Assembly (NCBI GenBank): GCA_937924465.1
Contig: CALDSP010000336.1
Span: 1-7,611, forward strand
Direction: 5' to 3'
Origin: an uncultured Leptospiraceae bacterium
GTDB taxonomy: Bacteria > Spirochaetota > Leptospiria > Leptospirales > Leptospiraceae
DNA: 7,611 bases
Shown piece by piece: positions 1-6,401 of the stretch. Positions within the stretch are counted from its first letter, which is position 1; each line of letters begins with the position of its first letter. The notes under the pieces were generated by a model. The model ran no database searches. It was not told where the DNA came from and saw only the letters and a program-made list of their open reading frames with translations. The translations under genes were made by a program, and so were the position numbers.

Positions 1-1
1 T

Positions 2-361
2 TATGAAGATATAAACGAGAATGCTCTTTCGGGAGATGGAACCGATAAAGATGGTTTTTTGTATTCTTATAATGGGGATAAGGTTCCTACTCCAATTTTT
101 GATTTTGATTTGAAACAATTTTTTCCTGAAGCAGCAAAACAAGCTAATATTACTGATAAGGTTGTGGTAGTCTTAGTACAAATTGATGAACATGGGAAAT
201 TGATCAGTGCTAAGATTGTTTCAGGCAAAGCCGGTTATGGGTTTGATGAGGCTGCCATTCGTGTTATTCAGTTAGCTAGGTTTACCCCTGGTTTACATAA
301 GGGAAAGCCTGTTAAAATGGCCCATCGATTAGCTATTAATTTTACTTTGAACGAAGATTGA
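2..361 (+). CDS. TonB-like energy transducer, C-terminal part (5' end outside window)
   Basis: The frame is open from the left edge to the TGA at 359-361, leaving 119 visible residues, so the gene starts upstream. The TTG at 59 is an internal Leu codon, not a convincing start. The visible part begins with a polar, Asp/Gly/Asn-rich linker (residues about 1-27). It is followed by a TonB C-terminal domain (about 43-119), recognisable from the pattern VVVVLVQIDEHGKLISAKIV, then DEAAIRVIQLARFTPG and a closing strand MAHRLAINFTL. In the family this domain sits in the periplasm and contacts the TonB box of outer-membrane transporters, passing on energy from ExbB/ExbD. The N-terminal membrane anchor expected for TonB lies outside the window, so a stand-alone TonB-domain protein cannot be excluded. 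The next gene begins two bases after the stop, suggesting co-transcription. Confidence 0.82.
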   Translation, partial: YEDINENALSGDGTDKDGFLYSYNGDKVPTPIFDFDLKQFFPEAAKQANITDKVVVVLVQIDEHGKLISAKIVSGKAGYGFDEAAIRVIQLARFTPGLHKGKPVKMAHRLAINFTLNED

Positions 362-363
362 AC

Positions 364-813
364 ATGAAATTACTTTTTTTAATTCTTATAAAATTCTCTT
401 TAACTCAAATTTACGCAGGACCTTATTCTGTCCCAACTCCTCCTAGTCTTCAAGAGAAAGTGAAAGAATCGGACTATATCGTTTACGCTGAATTAGACGA
501 CATTCAACAGACAGACATTAGAAAAGGTACATATTCAGTTCAATGTAACCTTAGAATTAAAAGAGCTTATAAAGCAAAAAACCAACTTTCTCCTAACTTA
601 GAAGTTTCGTTTATTATAATGCCCGGCTCATATGGGAAAATGTTAATAGAGGCACCAAAGAAGGGGGAGTATATTATTTTTCTTCAGGAGAAAACGGTGC
701 GAGATTCTAAAGGTAAATCCTTAAATTCTATTGTCCTTTATGATCCAAATCCATTTGCATTTCAAACTTATACATCACAATTGGAGCAAGAACTTTTAAA
801 GTTGCTTAAGTAG
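364..813 (+). CDS. Small secreted protein of unknown function (possible NTR/OB-fold type)
   Basis: This encodes 149 residues from ATG 364. A TTG at 358 would add only two residues and overlap the previous stop; I prefer the ATG, which has a weak GAAG about seven bases upstream. Residues 1-18 form a signal peptide (KLLFLILIKFSLTQIYA, probable cut after YA), so the product is exported. It lacks a lipobox Cys. The mature part has a PPSLQEKVKESDYIVYAEL stretch, a central strand pair leading to RAYKAK, a PGSYGK turn, and KKGEYIIFLQEK near the end. That order (helix with 'SD.IV.AEL', a 'Y/KA' strand, a PG turn, then 'GEYIIFL') loosely recalls bacterial netrin/TIMP-like OB-fold proteins, but the usual N-terminal CxC is absent and only one Cys remains. 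I do not recognise the gene. It lies between a TonB-like gene and a secreted protease, 28 bases upstream of the latter. Confidence 0.75.
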   Translation: MKLLFLILIKFSLTQIYAGPYSVPTPPSLQEKVKESDYIVYAELDDIQQTDIRKGTYSVQCNLRIKRAYKAKNQLSPNLEVSFIIMPGSYGKMLIEAPKKGEYIIFLQEKTVRDSKGKSLNSIVLYDPNPFAFQTYTSQLEQELLKLLK

Positions 814-827
814 TTTTCAATCTTTTT

Positions 828-832
828 TGAGG
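828..832 (+). promoter_or_regulatory. Ribosome binding site of the protease gene
   Basis: TGAGG here lies nine bases before the ATG at 842. It favours that ATG over the in-frame TTG at 827, which overlaps the site itself and has no Shine-Dalgarno of its own. Confidence 0.55.
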
Positions 833-841
833 TCAAGAAAT

Positions 842-3211
842 ATGTTTCAAATTTTTTTACGTTACGTGCAAATTTATTTCTTTGTTTTCCTTTTGTTTAG
901 TTTGAAAATTTTTTCCAATGAATTTACTTCTGGATTACTCTTTGAGCCTTATGAGCTTTATTCCACAGTTCCAATGGTTCAACCTATTGGTTATCCTTCT
1001 CGAAGAGGACTTCCCCCAAAAGTGGATTTGCGTGATTTTTTCCCACCGGCAGGATTTCAAGGCAAACAAGGAAGTTGTGTCGCTTTTGCTACTTCGTATG
1101 CTGTACAATCCTACTATGAATTTCAGAATAGAAAAAAATTATTTCAAGATTGGAATTCACTAAAAATAGGAAATTCTATCAATCCGAAAGTTGTGTTCTC
1201 ACCTGCTTTTGTTTATAACTCTTTAAATAAGGGAAAAGATAACGGTATTACTTATTTTGAAGCGTTGAGTTTTTTAGTTCACTATGGTTCCGTACCTTGG
1301 GAATATATGCCTTATAGTCCGCAAAATTTCACTCAAAAACCTGATCCCAAACTTTACGAAATTGCAAAACAATACTCTATTCAGGAATTTAAGAGGGTTC
1401 GTTTTCAAAATTTAGAAGAGTTAAAAACTTTTCTAGCAAATAAAGAGCCAATTTTAACAGGGGTTATTATTTATTCTAATTTACATGATTTGAAAGCAAA
1501 TGAAATTTACTCTTCTCATTCAGGGAAGCCTCTTGGAGGACATGCAATTGTATTGGTGGGATATGATGATGAAAAAAAAGCATTTTTGTTTTTAAATTCA
1601 TGGGGAACTAATTGGGCGGATGGTGGCTATGGTTGGATTGATTACAATTGGTTTCTTAAAACTGCAAGAGTTGGATATATTATTTCTAAAGAAAAGCCAA
1701 ATTTGGTTTCTTCAAGAGGAGATTTAGCTGGTAATATTCCTATCTCAATTGATACCAAGAGTATTGAGTTTCCTAGAGAAATTTTTGCTACACAGGGAAG
1801 CTACTCAGATAAAGTAGTTTTAACTTGGGAAAAATCTTTCAATGCTTTAGGATATGAAATTTATAGAAGTTTTGCTCATGAAGAAAATTTTTCCAAGATA
1901 GGAGTTTCAACCACAACTACCTTTGTAGATGATGGAGTGATTCCTGAATTAGCCTACTCTTATAAAATCATTGCGTTAGGTGAAAATCAAAAAAGTAATT
2001 TTTCTGAACAGAAGGTAATAGGATTTGCCTCTAAGAGTGCTAAAAATATTCCTGCAAAGGTAATGGGTTTAAGAGTCAGCAAAGATCCCAATAAAATTCG
2101 TTTAGATTGGGAAAATATTGAATATGGAGTTACAGGATATCAGGTATATAAATGGGATATAAAAACTAACACATTTAAACCTATTGCAAAAGTTCAAGCA
2201 AATTGGTATGAAGACAAAAGTCCAAACAAAAACGGAGTAGAAACTTATATTGTAGCTGCTTTAAATAAAAATATTACTGGGGTTCCATCTAACTCTGTGG
2301 TAGGAAAAATAGAAACAACTTTGAAGTTAGAGTCTCCAAAAGATTTTCAAGCTACACAAGGTATTTTTTCAGATAAGATAATTTTAACTTGGAAGAAAAT
2401 TCCCAATGTTAAGGAATATCACATTTATATTTACAAAGATCATTCATGGGAGTTTTTAGATTCTGTTACAAAAGAGGAATATGTTCATTTTACTAAAGAA
2501 AGAGTGAAAAACATATATGTTGTTCAAGCAGTAGGATTGAATGGGAATCTTGGAGAGTTTTCTGAACCAAAAATAGGATATGTTGATCCAAAAGTTACAA
2601 GAGGACTTGTACGTCTTGCGTCTCCTAGTTTTTTAGAAATTAGTGTAAATTATGATGTTGTATATTTAAATTGGGATAGAGTAGAAGGAAGTAAAACTTA
2701 TAATATATGGTTAAAGAGAATAGGGGAATCAAATTGGACATTTTGGGGAAACGTGAATGGAGAGACTAAGACCTCATTTATGTTAAACTTACCAGAAAAA
2801 GATATAATTTATTTATTTGCTGTTACATCCTCTGGAGATGAGTTTTTAGAAAGTGATTATTCCCCTATAAAAAGCGCGGCTTATTCCATAGCAAAAAAGT
2901 CTGTGCAGCCTAGAGCTTTTCCAAGTTCATCCAAATTAGAAAAAATTACTGGGACATGGACTGGAATGTATTGGGATAGTTTTACTGCAAAAAATTTAGT
3001 AATGAAAATAGATTCTCTAGACAATTCTACCATTCGAATTATTTTGGATGGCAAAAAAAACTATGAGGCTCGCTTTATTCCTAGTGTAGATGAAATAGAA
3101 ATTGAAGGAAAATTAAAAATTCGATTAGACAATTTACGTGCTTTAGTGGTAGAAGTCAAGGATAAGTCTATCTTTAATGAGAATGTAGAAATAGCTTTTT
3201 TAAGAGAGTAA
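842..3211 (+). CDS. Secreted papain-family (C1) cysteine protease with four FnIII-like repeats
   Basis: This encodes 789 residues from ATG 842. Residues about 1-25 are a hydrophobic signal sequence ending near KIFSNE. The catalytic domain (about 58-285) opens with LPPKVDLRDFFPP. QGKQGSCVAFAT supplies the oxyanion Gln (Q73) and nucleophile Cys (C79), GGHAIVLVGYDD the His (H234), and FLNSWGTNWADGGYGWI the Asn (N252), so the C1 triad is complete. The first Cys of the eukaryotic QGxCGSCW motif is Gln here, so the usual disulfide is missing, and only about 35 residues separate the signal from the mature-like start, leaving no room for a classical pro-region. Four fibronectin type III-like repeats follow (about 311-397, 404-490, 498-582, 592-680); repeats 1 and 3 share ATQG..SDK..LTW. 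A C-terminal beta-rich domain (about 700-789, starting ITGTWTGMYWD) is unassigned. The protein probably works outside the inner membrane on proteins or peptides; its substrate is unknown. Confidence 0.9.
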   Translation: MFQIFLRYVQIYFFVFLLFSLKIFSNEFTSGLLFEPYELYSTVPMVQPIGYPSRRGLPPKVDLRDFFPPAGFQGKQGSCVAFATSYAVQSYYEFQNRKKLFQDWNSLKIGNSINPKVVFSPAFVYNSLNKGKDNGITYFEALSFLVHYGSVPWEYMPYSPQNFTQKPDPKLYEIAKQYSIQEFKRVRFQNLEELKTFLANKEPILTGVIIYSNLHDLKANEIYSSHSGKPLGGHAIVLVGYDDEKKAFLFLNSWGTNWADGGYGWIDYNWFLKTARVGYIISKEKPNLVSSRGDLAGNIPISIDTKSIEFPREIFATQGSYSDKVVLTWEKSFNALGYEIYRSFAHEENFSKIGVSTTTTFVDDGVIPELAYSYKIIALGENQKSNFSEQKVIGFASKSAKNIPAKVMGLRVSKDPNKIRLDWENIEYGVTGYQVYKWDIKTNTFKPIAKVQANWYEDKSPNKNGVETYIVAALNKNITGVPSNSVVGKIETTLKLESPKDFQATQGIFSDKIILTWKKIPNVKEYHIYIYKDHSWEFLDSVTKEEYVHFTKERVKNIYVVQAVGLNGNLGEFSEPKIGYVDPKVTRGLVRLASPSFLEISVNYDVVYLNWDRVEGSKTYNIWLKRIGESNWTFWGNVNGETKTSFMLNLPEKDIIYLFAVTSSGDEFLESDYSPIKSAAYSIAKKSVQPRAFPSSSKLEKITGTWTGMYWDSFTAKNLVMKIDSLDNSTIRIILDGKKNYEARFIPSVDEIEIEGKLKIRLDNLRALVVEVKDKSIFNENVEIAFLRE
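1787..1828 (+). repeat. Intragenic direct repeat, copy 1 (FnIII repeat 1)
   Basis: This 42-base segment encodes ATQGSYSDKVVLTW and matches 2351-2392 at 33 of 42 positions without gaps by my count. It reflects duplication of the FnIII-like module within the protease gene; the last 11 bases are identical in both copies. Confidence 0.7.
2351..2392 (+). repeat. Intragenic direct repeat, copy 2 (FnIII repeat 3)
   Basis: This is the partner of 1787-1828 and encodes ATQGIFSDKIILTW. The equivalent strands of repeats 2 and 4 are far more divergent, so repeats 1 and 3 look like the closest pair. Confidence 0.7.
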
Positions 3212-3239
3212 ATTTTCGCTAGTTTTATGTTCAAACAGC

Positions 3240-3267
3240 TTGACTCAAAAATTCAAAAAAATACATT
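3240..3267 (+). promoter_or_regulatory. Possible sigma70-type promoter for the 3284-4263 module
   Basis: TTGACT at 3240-3245 (5 of 6 to the -35 consensus) is followed after 16 bases by TACATT at 3262-3267 (4 of 6 to the -10). Transcription would start near 3274, almost on top of the Shine-Dalgarno, giving a very short leader. In DNA this AT-rich such matches arise by chance, so read-through from the protease gene remains possible. Confidence 0.35.
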
Positions 3268-3272
3268 CGAAT

Positions 3273-3278
3273 AAGAGG
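3273..3278 (+). promoter_or_regulatory. Ribosome binding site of the 68-residue gene
   Basis: AAGAGG lies five bases upstream of the ATG at 3284, a good Shine-Dalgarno with normal spacing. It supports this short frame as a real gene. Confidence 0.6.
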
Positions 3279-3283
3279 TAATT

Positions 3284-3490
3284 ATGTGGTTAAAGTTAGG
3301 GGACTCTGAGGTTATAAACCTGGACTTTGTTTCTACCATCAAAAAAAATCCAAATCACCCTACTATTGAAATTATTTATCACGATTTGAACAATATAAAG
3401 TCCTTGCCATTTAATAGCAAGGAGGATAGGGACAAAGCTTTTAGAGCAATACTAGAAAATCTTGCGAGGATGAAACTATTTTTCGAATGA
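3284..3490 (+). CDS. Small conserved-looking cytoplasmic protein, 68 residues, function unknown
   Basis: The protein is MWLKLGDSEVINLDFVSTIK followed by a second strand pair (TIEIIYHDL, then SLPFNSKEDRDKA) and a C-terminal helix (AFRAILENLARMKLF). It has no signal peptide, membrane segment or Cys, and is predicted to be a compact beta-sheet plus one helix. The opening 'hydrophobic-G-D-x-x-INLD-x-V-x-x-I' recalls small single-domain proteins that bind a partner or act as scaffolds, but I cannot assign a family. Evidence that it is real: a good Shine-Dalgarno, a possible promoter just upstream, ordinary codon use, and a 4-base ATGA overlap with the next gene, which implies translational coupling. 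It most likely acts with, or regulates, the nucleotidyltransferase-like protein encoded downstream; that is inference from position alone. Confidence 0.72.
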   Translation: MWLKLGDSEVINLDFVSTIKKNPNHPTIEIIYHDLNNIKSLPFNSKEDRDKAFRAILENLARMKLFFE

Positions 3491-4263
3491 ATTTACTTGA
3501 ATCTTTAAAAGAAGAACTGTGGGAAATAGAAAACCTGGAACCTTTTTCTTTAGTTTTTTATGGTTCCCGCTCTCGCAGAGAAGAAGACGTTTTCTCTGAC
3601 TATAACTTTTTTTTGCTAGCTTCTAGTTCTGATATATTACGAAGTGATTTCAAACGTCAGCTTTTAGATTTGCTTTCTCTTCATTTTTCAGAAAATGTCA
3701 TTAACTTAAGTTTTAACGACTTTGAAAGTTTTCAAATGCGAATCAACCTTTTTGAGCCAACTGCTTGCCATATTATGGAGCTTGGTGAGGTTGTATTTGG
3801 AAATGAAAGTTTTTCAGAGTTACAAGCATTTTGGAACATAAAGAAAAAAGAACCTCTACAAGTAGAACCTCTAGTGGCATATTTACAAAAAAGAATTCAT
3901 TTCTACAATAAATTAAAAAACACAAAAACTTTAGCCGATAACATTTCTAGAATTGAGTCTATTATTCTCTTTCGACTTCAAATTCTTATAATTAGTTTAA
4001 TTTCCGATTTAACGATTTCAGAAATTGCATTTTTAGATATACCCTCTCGTCTTTCTAAGCTCATTCAAACTCTTTACAAAAATGATCTTCCGTCAAGTAT
4101 TCTTTCCATAGCCCCTATTCTTGAGCAGGTGCATGAAGCGAAAAGAATTGCTCAAGTGTTTGAAAAAGGTACACTAGAAGATAAAACTCTTGTTATTAAA
4201 TCTATCAAACAAGTTTTACTAAATTCAGAGGCAGTTTTAGAAAAGCTTTTTCAAGTTGTATAA
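3487..4263 (+). CDS. Nucleotidyltransferase-fold protein, possibly catalytically inactive
   Basis: This encodes 258 residues from the ATG inside the ATGA overlap. The N-terminal part (about 18-80) fits a minimal nucleotidyltransferase domain: SLVFYGSRSRREEDVFSDYN matches the family signature GSxxRx(n)SDxD, with Gly-Ser at 26-27 and the first acidic residue at D38. The second expected Asp is Asn (N40). The likely third carboxylate strand reads ENVINLSF, again with Asn (N73). If this alignment is right, two of the three metal ligands are lost. Residues about 125-258 are all-helical, with no signal or membrane segment. I looked for a HEPN-type RX4-6H motif in the helical part and found none, so it is not an evident fused MNT-HEPN toxin. 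Active members transfer nucleotides to drugs, proteins or RNA; the substrate here is unknown, and a binding or regulatory role is equally possible. The 3' end overlaps the convergent transporter gene by 13 bases. Confidence 0.7.
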   Translation: MNLLESLKEELWEIENLEPFSLVFYGSRSRREEDVFSDYNFFLLASSSDILRSDFKRQLLDLLSLHFSENVINLSFNDFESFQMRINLFEPTACHIMELGEVVFGNESFSELQAFWNIKKKEPLQVEPLVAYLQKRIHFYNKLKNTKTLADNISRIESIILFRLQILIISLISDLTISEIAFLDIPSRLSKLIQTLYKNDLPSSILSIAPILEQVHEAKRIAQVFEKGTLEDKTLVIKSIKQVLLNSEAVLEKLFQVV

Positions 4264-5234
4264 CTTTGATCGGAGCTATTTATTTCAAGTTTCGTTTTTT
4301 TAAAACTCCATAAACCCACTAAAATACTTGCAATTAAAGAATGAAACAGACTAGATAAGGCAGGTGGAACCGCAACGAGAAGACTAGCAAAGTTTTCTTT
4401 AGCAAGTGCAACTCCAAGTCCAGAATTTTGCATTCCTACTTCAATAGAGATTGTTTTAGCATTTGAGTCATTTTGTAAAATCCATTTTCCTAAAACGTAT
4501 CCCCAAAAGAAACCTAAGCCATGAGTTAAAAAAACAGCCATGGAAAGTATATTAAAAAATTCTAATATACTTTTTCGAGAATTACCAACAATAGAAGCAA
4601 CAATTAAGACTATTAAAATTACTGAAAAGAATGGAAAATAAATTTCTAGTTTCCAAATAAATTTTCGAAAATATTTAGATAAAAAATATCCTAAACCTAT
4701 TGGTAATAATACTATTTTTGCGGTACTGAAAAGAAGTCCAATAGTATTTACTTGTACTTTACTCCCAATTAAAAAGGAAGCTAAAAGAGGAGTTAAGATG
4801 ATTCCAAGTAAGGTGGAAATTAGAGTCATGCTAACAGAGAGAGCTACGTCTAACTTGCCTAAATAGCACATAACGTTAGAGGCTGTTCCTCCGGGACAAC
4901 TTGCTACAAGAATGAGTCCACTTGCAAGTTCAGGGCTTAAATTAAAAAACCAACTGACTCCTAGTCCACTAAGTGGCATGATTGTATATTGTAAAAAAAC
5001 TCCAAGTAAGATAGGAATGGGACGGTTCCAGACTCTTTGGAAATCTTCCGTTTTTAAGGTCATTCCCATGAAAAGCATAATAAGCCCTAATGCAATGGAA
5101 ATCCAATCGGAACGAAACCAAGAAAAAGAACCTTCCCACTTTAGAGCAATCCCACAAGATAGAATTGCCCAAATTGGAAAGAGAGCAGTAAATAAAAAAA
5201 TTACTTTTTGTAAATAAAATTTTTTATTGCTCAA
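4251..5234 (-). CDS. Bile acid:sodium symporter family (BASS/SBF) transporter
   Basis: This encodes 327 residues, almost entirely hydrophobic segments, about nine to ten membrane helices, which is the normal size for the family. Diagnostic motifs are CPGGTASN (113-120), EVGMQNSGLGVALA (265-278) and AVPPALSSLFHSL (288-300). Set against the Neisseria ASBT homologue as I remember it, the sodium ligands all occur at a constant offset of five: Q82, S119, N120, S133, T137, E265, V266, M268, Q269. The two Na+ sites therefore look intact and this should be a working Na+-coupled symporter in the inner membrane. Bacterial members carry diverse organic anions, so the bile-acid name need not describe the substrate. 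The start is TTG 5234, overlapping the upstream stop as TTGA; the next in-frame ATG (residue 53) would delete the first helix. There is no good Shine-Dalgarno, so expression probably depends on translational coupling. Confidence 0.92.
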   Translation of the reverse strand: MSNKKFYLQKVIFLFTALFPIWAILSCGIALKWEGSFSWFRSDWISIALGLIMLFMGMTLKTEDFQRVWNRPIPILLGVFLQYTIMPLSGLGVSWFFNLSPELASGLILVASCPGGTASNVMCYLGKLDVALSVSMTLISTLLGIILTPLLASFLIGSKVQVNTIGLLFSTAKIVLLPIGLGYFLSKYFRKFIWKLEIYFPFFSVILIVLIVASIVGNSRKSILEFFNILSMAVFLTHGLGFFWGYVLGKWILQNDSNAKTISIEVGMQNSGLGVALAKENFASLLVAVPPALSSLFHSLIASILVGLWSFKKTKLEINSSDQSYTT

Positions 5235-6298
5235 CGTTCTTGGATTCGAATAGAAGTTCTAGGAGGTAAAAAATCTAAAATACACTCAAACGTCGAAGGT
5301 TCAGAAACGTTTCCAATGTTATCGAATCCTCTAAATTGAAAAGAATATAGATTTCCTTCTTTGAGTGAACTTCCTCTATGAATAGTAATTGGATTTGTGT
5401 ATTCAATCCAGTTTTCTCCATCATGCGAATACTCAATTTTACTTAAACCAGACTCTTCATCTTTTCCAAATAAACTTACTAATGAATCTACTTTACAATA
5501 CTTTTTATCATTAATTTTTTTCATTTCAGGTTTGATTGAAAAACTCACTTTTGGTTTAATATTATCTATAAAAAATTTAATTCTTACTTTTTTTGATAAA
5601 TTGTATACATTATCTAAGGCACGAACTGCTACATCATATTCTCCACCTTTGGTAAACACACTATTTTCTTCAGTTAAAGGTACATTCCCTTGTCCGTTTA
5701 TATTGATAAGAATCATGTTTAAACCAGCTCCCTTATCATGTGCCCTTACTTCTAATTTTACGTTGGGTGCATAGTAAGAATTTCCATCAGTACCGGGAAA
5801 TTCTTCTCCTAAAAGTTCTAGGTCTATTTCAGGAGGAGTTCTATCTACACGAATATTATAAGAATGAGTAGTTTCATAATTTCCTAATAAGTCTACTCCT
5901 CTATAAGAAAGTTTATAAAACCCCTCTTCTTCCAAAGATACAGGTTCTTCGTAGATTCTAAATTTTCCATTTCCAATTTTATATTCAATGTGAGAAAAAG
6001 ATTCTGGCTTTATTTCAGGGGTAAGTCGAAAACGATACTCTCCATTTGTAAAGATTTTTCCAAGTTTATCTTTGTAAATAACTCCCGTACGTCTGCTTTT
6101 TCTTAAAATGTGTTTTAGACTTTCATGAAATTTTTCTACTTCTTCCAATTCCTCTTCTTTCTCTGAAAGATTTCCTACTGTGATTTGTTCTGGTTCTAGT
6201 TTATCTAAGTCAACAACACTCATGGATGCTCTCTTAGTTTCACTTGAAAGTAAAATTGTAAAAATAAAGAAAATCAATATCCAAAATTTATAATGCAT
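5231..6298 (-). CDS. Exported protein with three OmpL47-type Ig-like repeats
   Basis: This encodes 355 residues from ATG 6298. Residues 1-18 are a signal peptide (FWILIFFIFTILLSS) without a clear lipobox. A charged, probably helical or coiled-coil segment follows (44-70, rich in Glu/Lys). Then come three repeats of about 70-95 residues (about 85-155, 156-248, 249-345). Each has the pattern 'I.YKIGNGKF..YEEPVSL', a 'G.Y.L..RGVD..GN' core, and a terminal linker (VDRTPPEIDL, IDNIKPKVSF, LDFLPPRTSI). This matches the OmpL47-type repeats common in leptospiral envelope proteins, which are Ig-like beta modules. The protein stops eleven residues into what would begin a fourth repeat. Probable location is the periplasm or outer membrane; ligand and role are unknown. 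It is the first gene of a reverse operon with the symporter. Confidence 0.85.
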   Translation of the reverse strand: MHYKFWILIFFIFTILLSSETKRASMSVVDLDKLEPEQITVGNLSEKEEELEEVEKFHESLKHILRKSRRTGVIYKDKLGKIFTNGEYRFRLTPEIKPESFSHIEYKIGNGKFRIYEEPVSLEEEGFYKLSYRGVDLLGNYETTHSYNIRVDRTPPEIDLELLGEEFPGTDGNSYYAPNVKLEVRAHDKGAGLNMILININGQGNVPLTEENSVFTKGGEYDVAVRALDNVYNLSKKVRIKFFIDNIKPKVSFSIKPEMKKINDKKYCKVDSLVSLFGKDEESGLSKIEYSHDGENWIEYTNPITIHRGSSLKEGNLYSFQFRGFDNIGNVSEPSTFECILDFLPPRTSIRIQER

Positions 6299-6401
6299 AT
6301 ACCCTCCTTAAAGAACTTAATCCAAAAAAAATCATGCTGTAAGTTTTTGCTAAGAAAAAATTTTGATATACAAACAAAAAAGAGTAAATAAATTTGGAAG
6401 T
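6299..6401. promoter_or_regulatory. Divergent intergenic region between the OmpL47-type gene and apt
   Basis: This 103-base, very AT-rich gap must hold the promoters of both divergent genes. For apt, the best boxes are TTGCTA (6347-6352) with TATACA (6367-6372), but the spacer is only 14, and TTGATA (6363-6368) with TAAATA (6385-6390), which would start almost at the ATG. For the reverse gene I see no convincing pair. No inverted repeat long enough to suggest an operator was found. Confidence 0.4.
6303..6310 (-). promoter_or_regulatory. Near-perfect Shine-Dalgarno of the OmpL47-type gene
   Basis: On the reverse strand this reads TAAGGAGG, four bases from the ATG at 6298. It is the strongest ribosome binding site in the window, suggests high translation of this envelope protein, and fixes its start. 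Confidence 0.85.

Noticed and set aside
827..841. TTG start for the protease gene
   Set aside because: It would overlap its own ribosome binding site; ATG 842 has correct spacing and begins directly with the signal peptide.
918..1163. 81-codon open frame inside the protease gene
   Set aside because: It lies in another frame of a clear catalytic domain, with no ribosome binding site or recognisable motif.
3218..3239. Imperfect hairpin after the protease gene (GCT-a-GTTT, 7-base loop, AAACAGC)
   Set aside because: The stem is only seven pairs with a bulge, mostly AT, and no T-run follows, so it is not a credible intrinsic terminator.
3487..4263. Fused MNT-HEPN toxin-antitoxin protein
   Set aside because: The helical C-terminal part lacks an RX4-6H motif, so a HEPN RNase assignment is unsupported.
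4912..5217. Forward and reverse alternative frames over the transporter gene (also 4969-5172)
   Set aside because: They are shadows of the transporter coding sequence, whose sodium-site motifs make the true frame certain.
5397..5774. 125-codon forward open frame opposite the OmpL47-type gene
   Set aside because: It is antisense to clear repeat modules, with no family resemblance or ribosome binding site.
6341..6366. T-run/A-run inverted repeat in the divergent region as a terminator or operator
   Set aside because: The pairing is five A-T pairs only, expected by chance in DNA this AT-rich.
6363..6401. N-terminal extension of apt from a TTG at 6363
   Set aside because: The extra 13 residues (MIYKQKRVNKFGS) have no Apt similarity, and the family start MSIVKSK falls at the ATG 6402.
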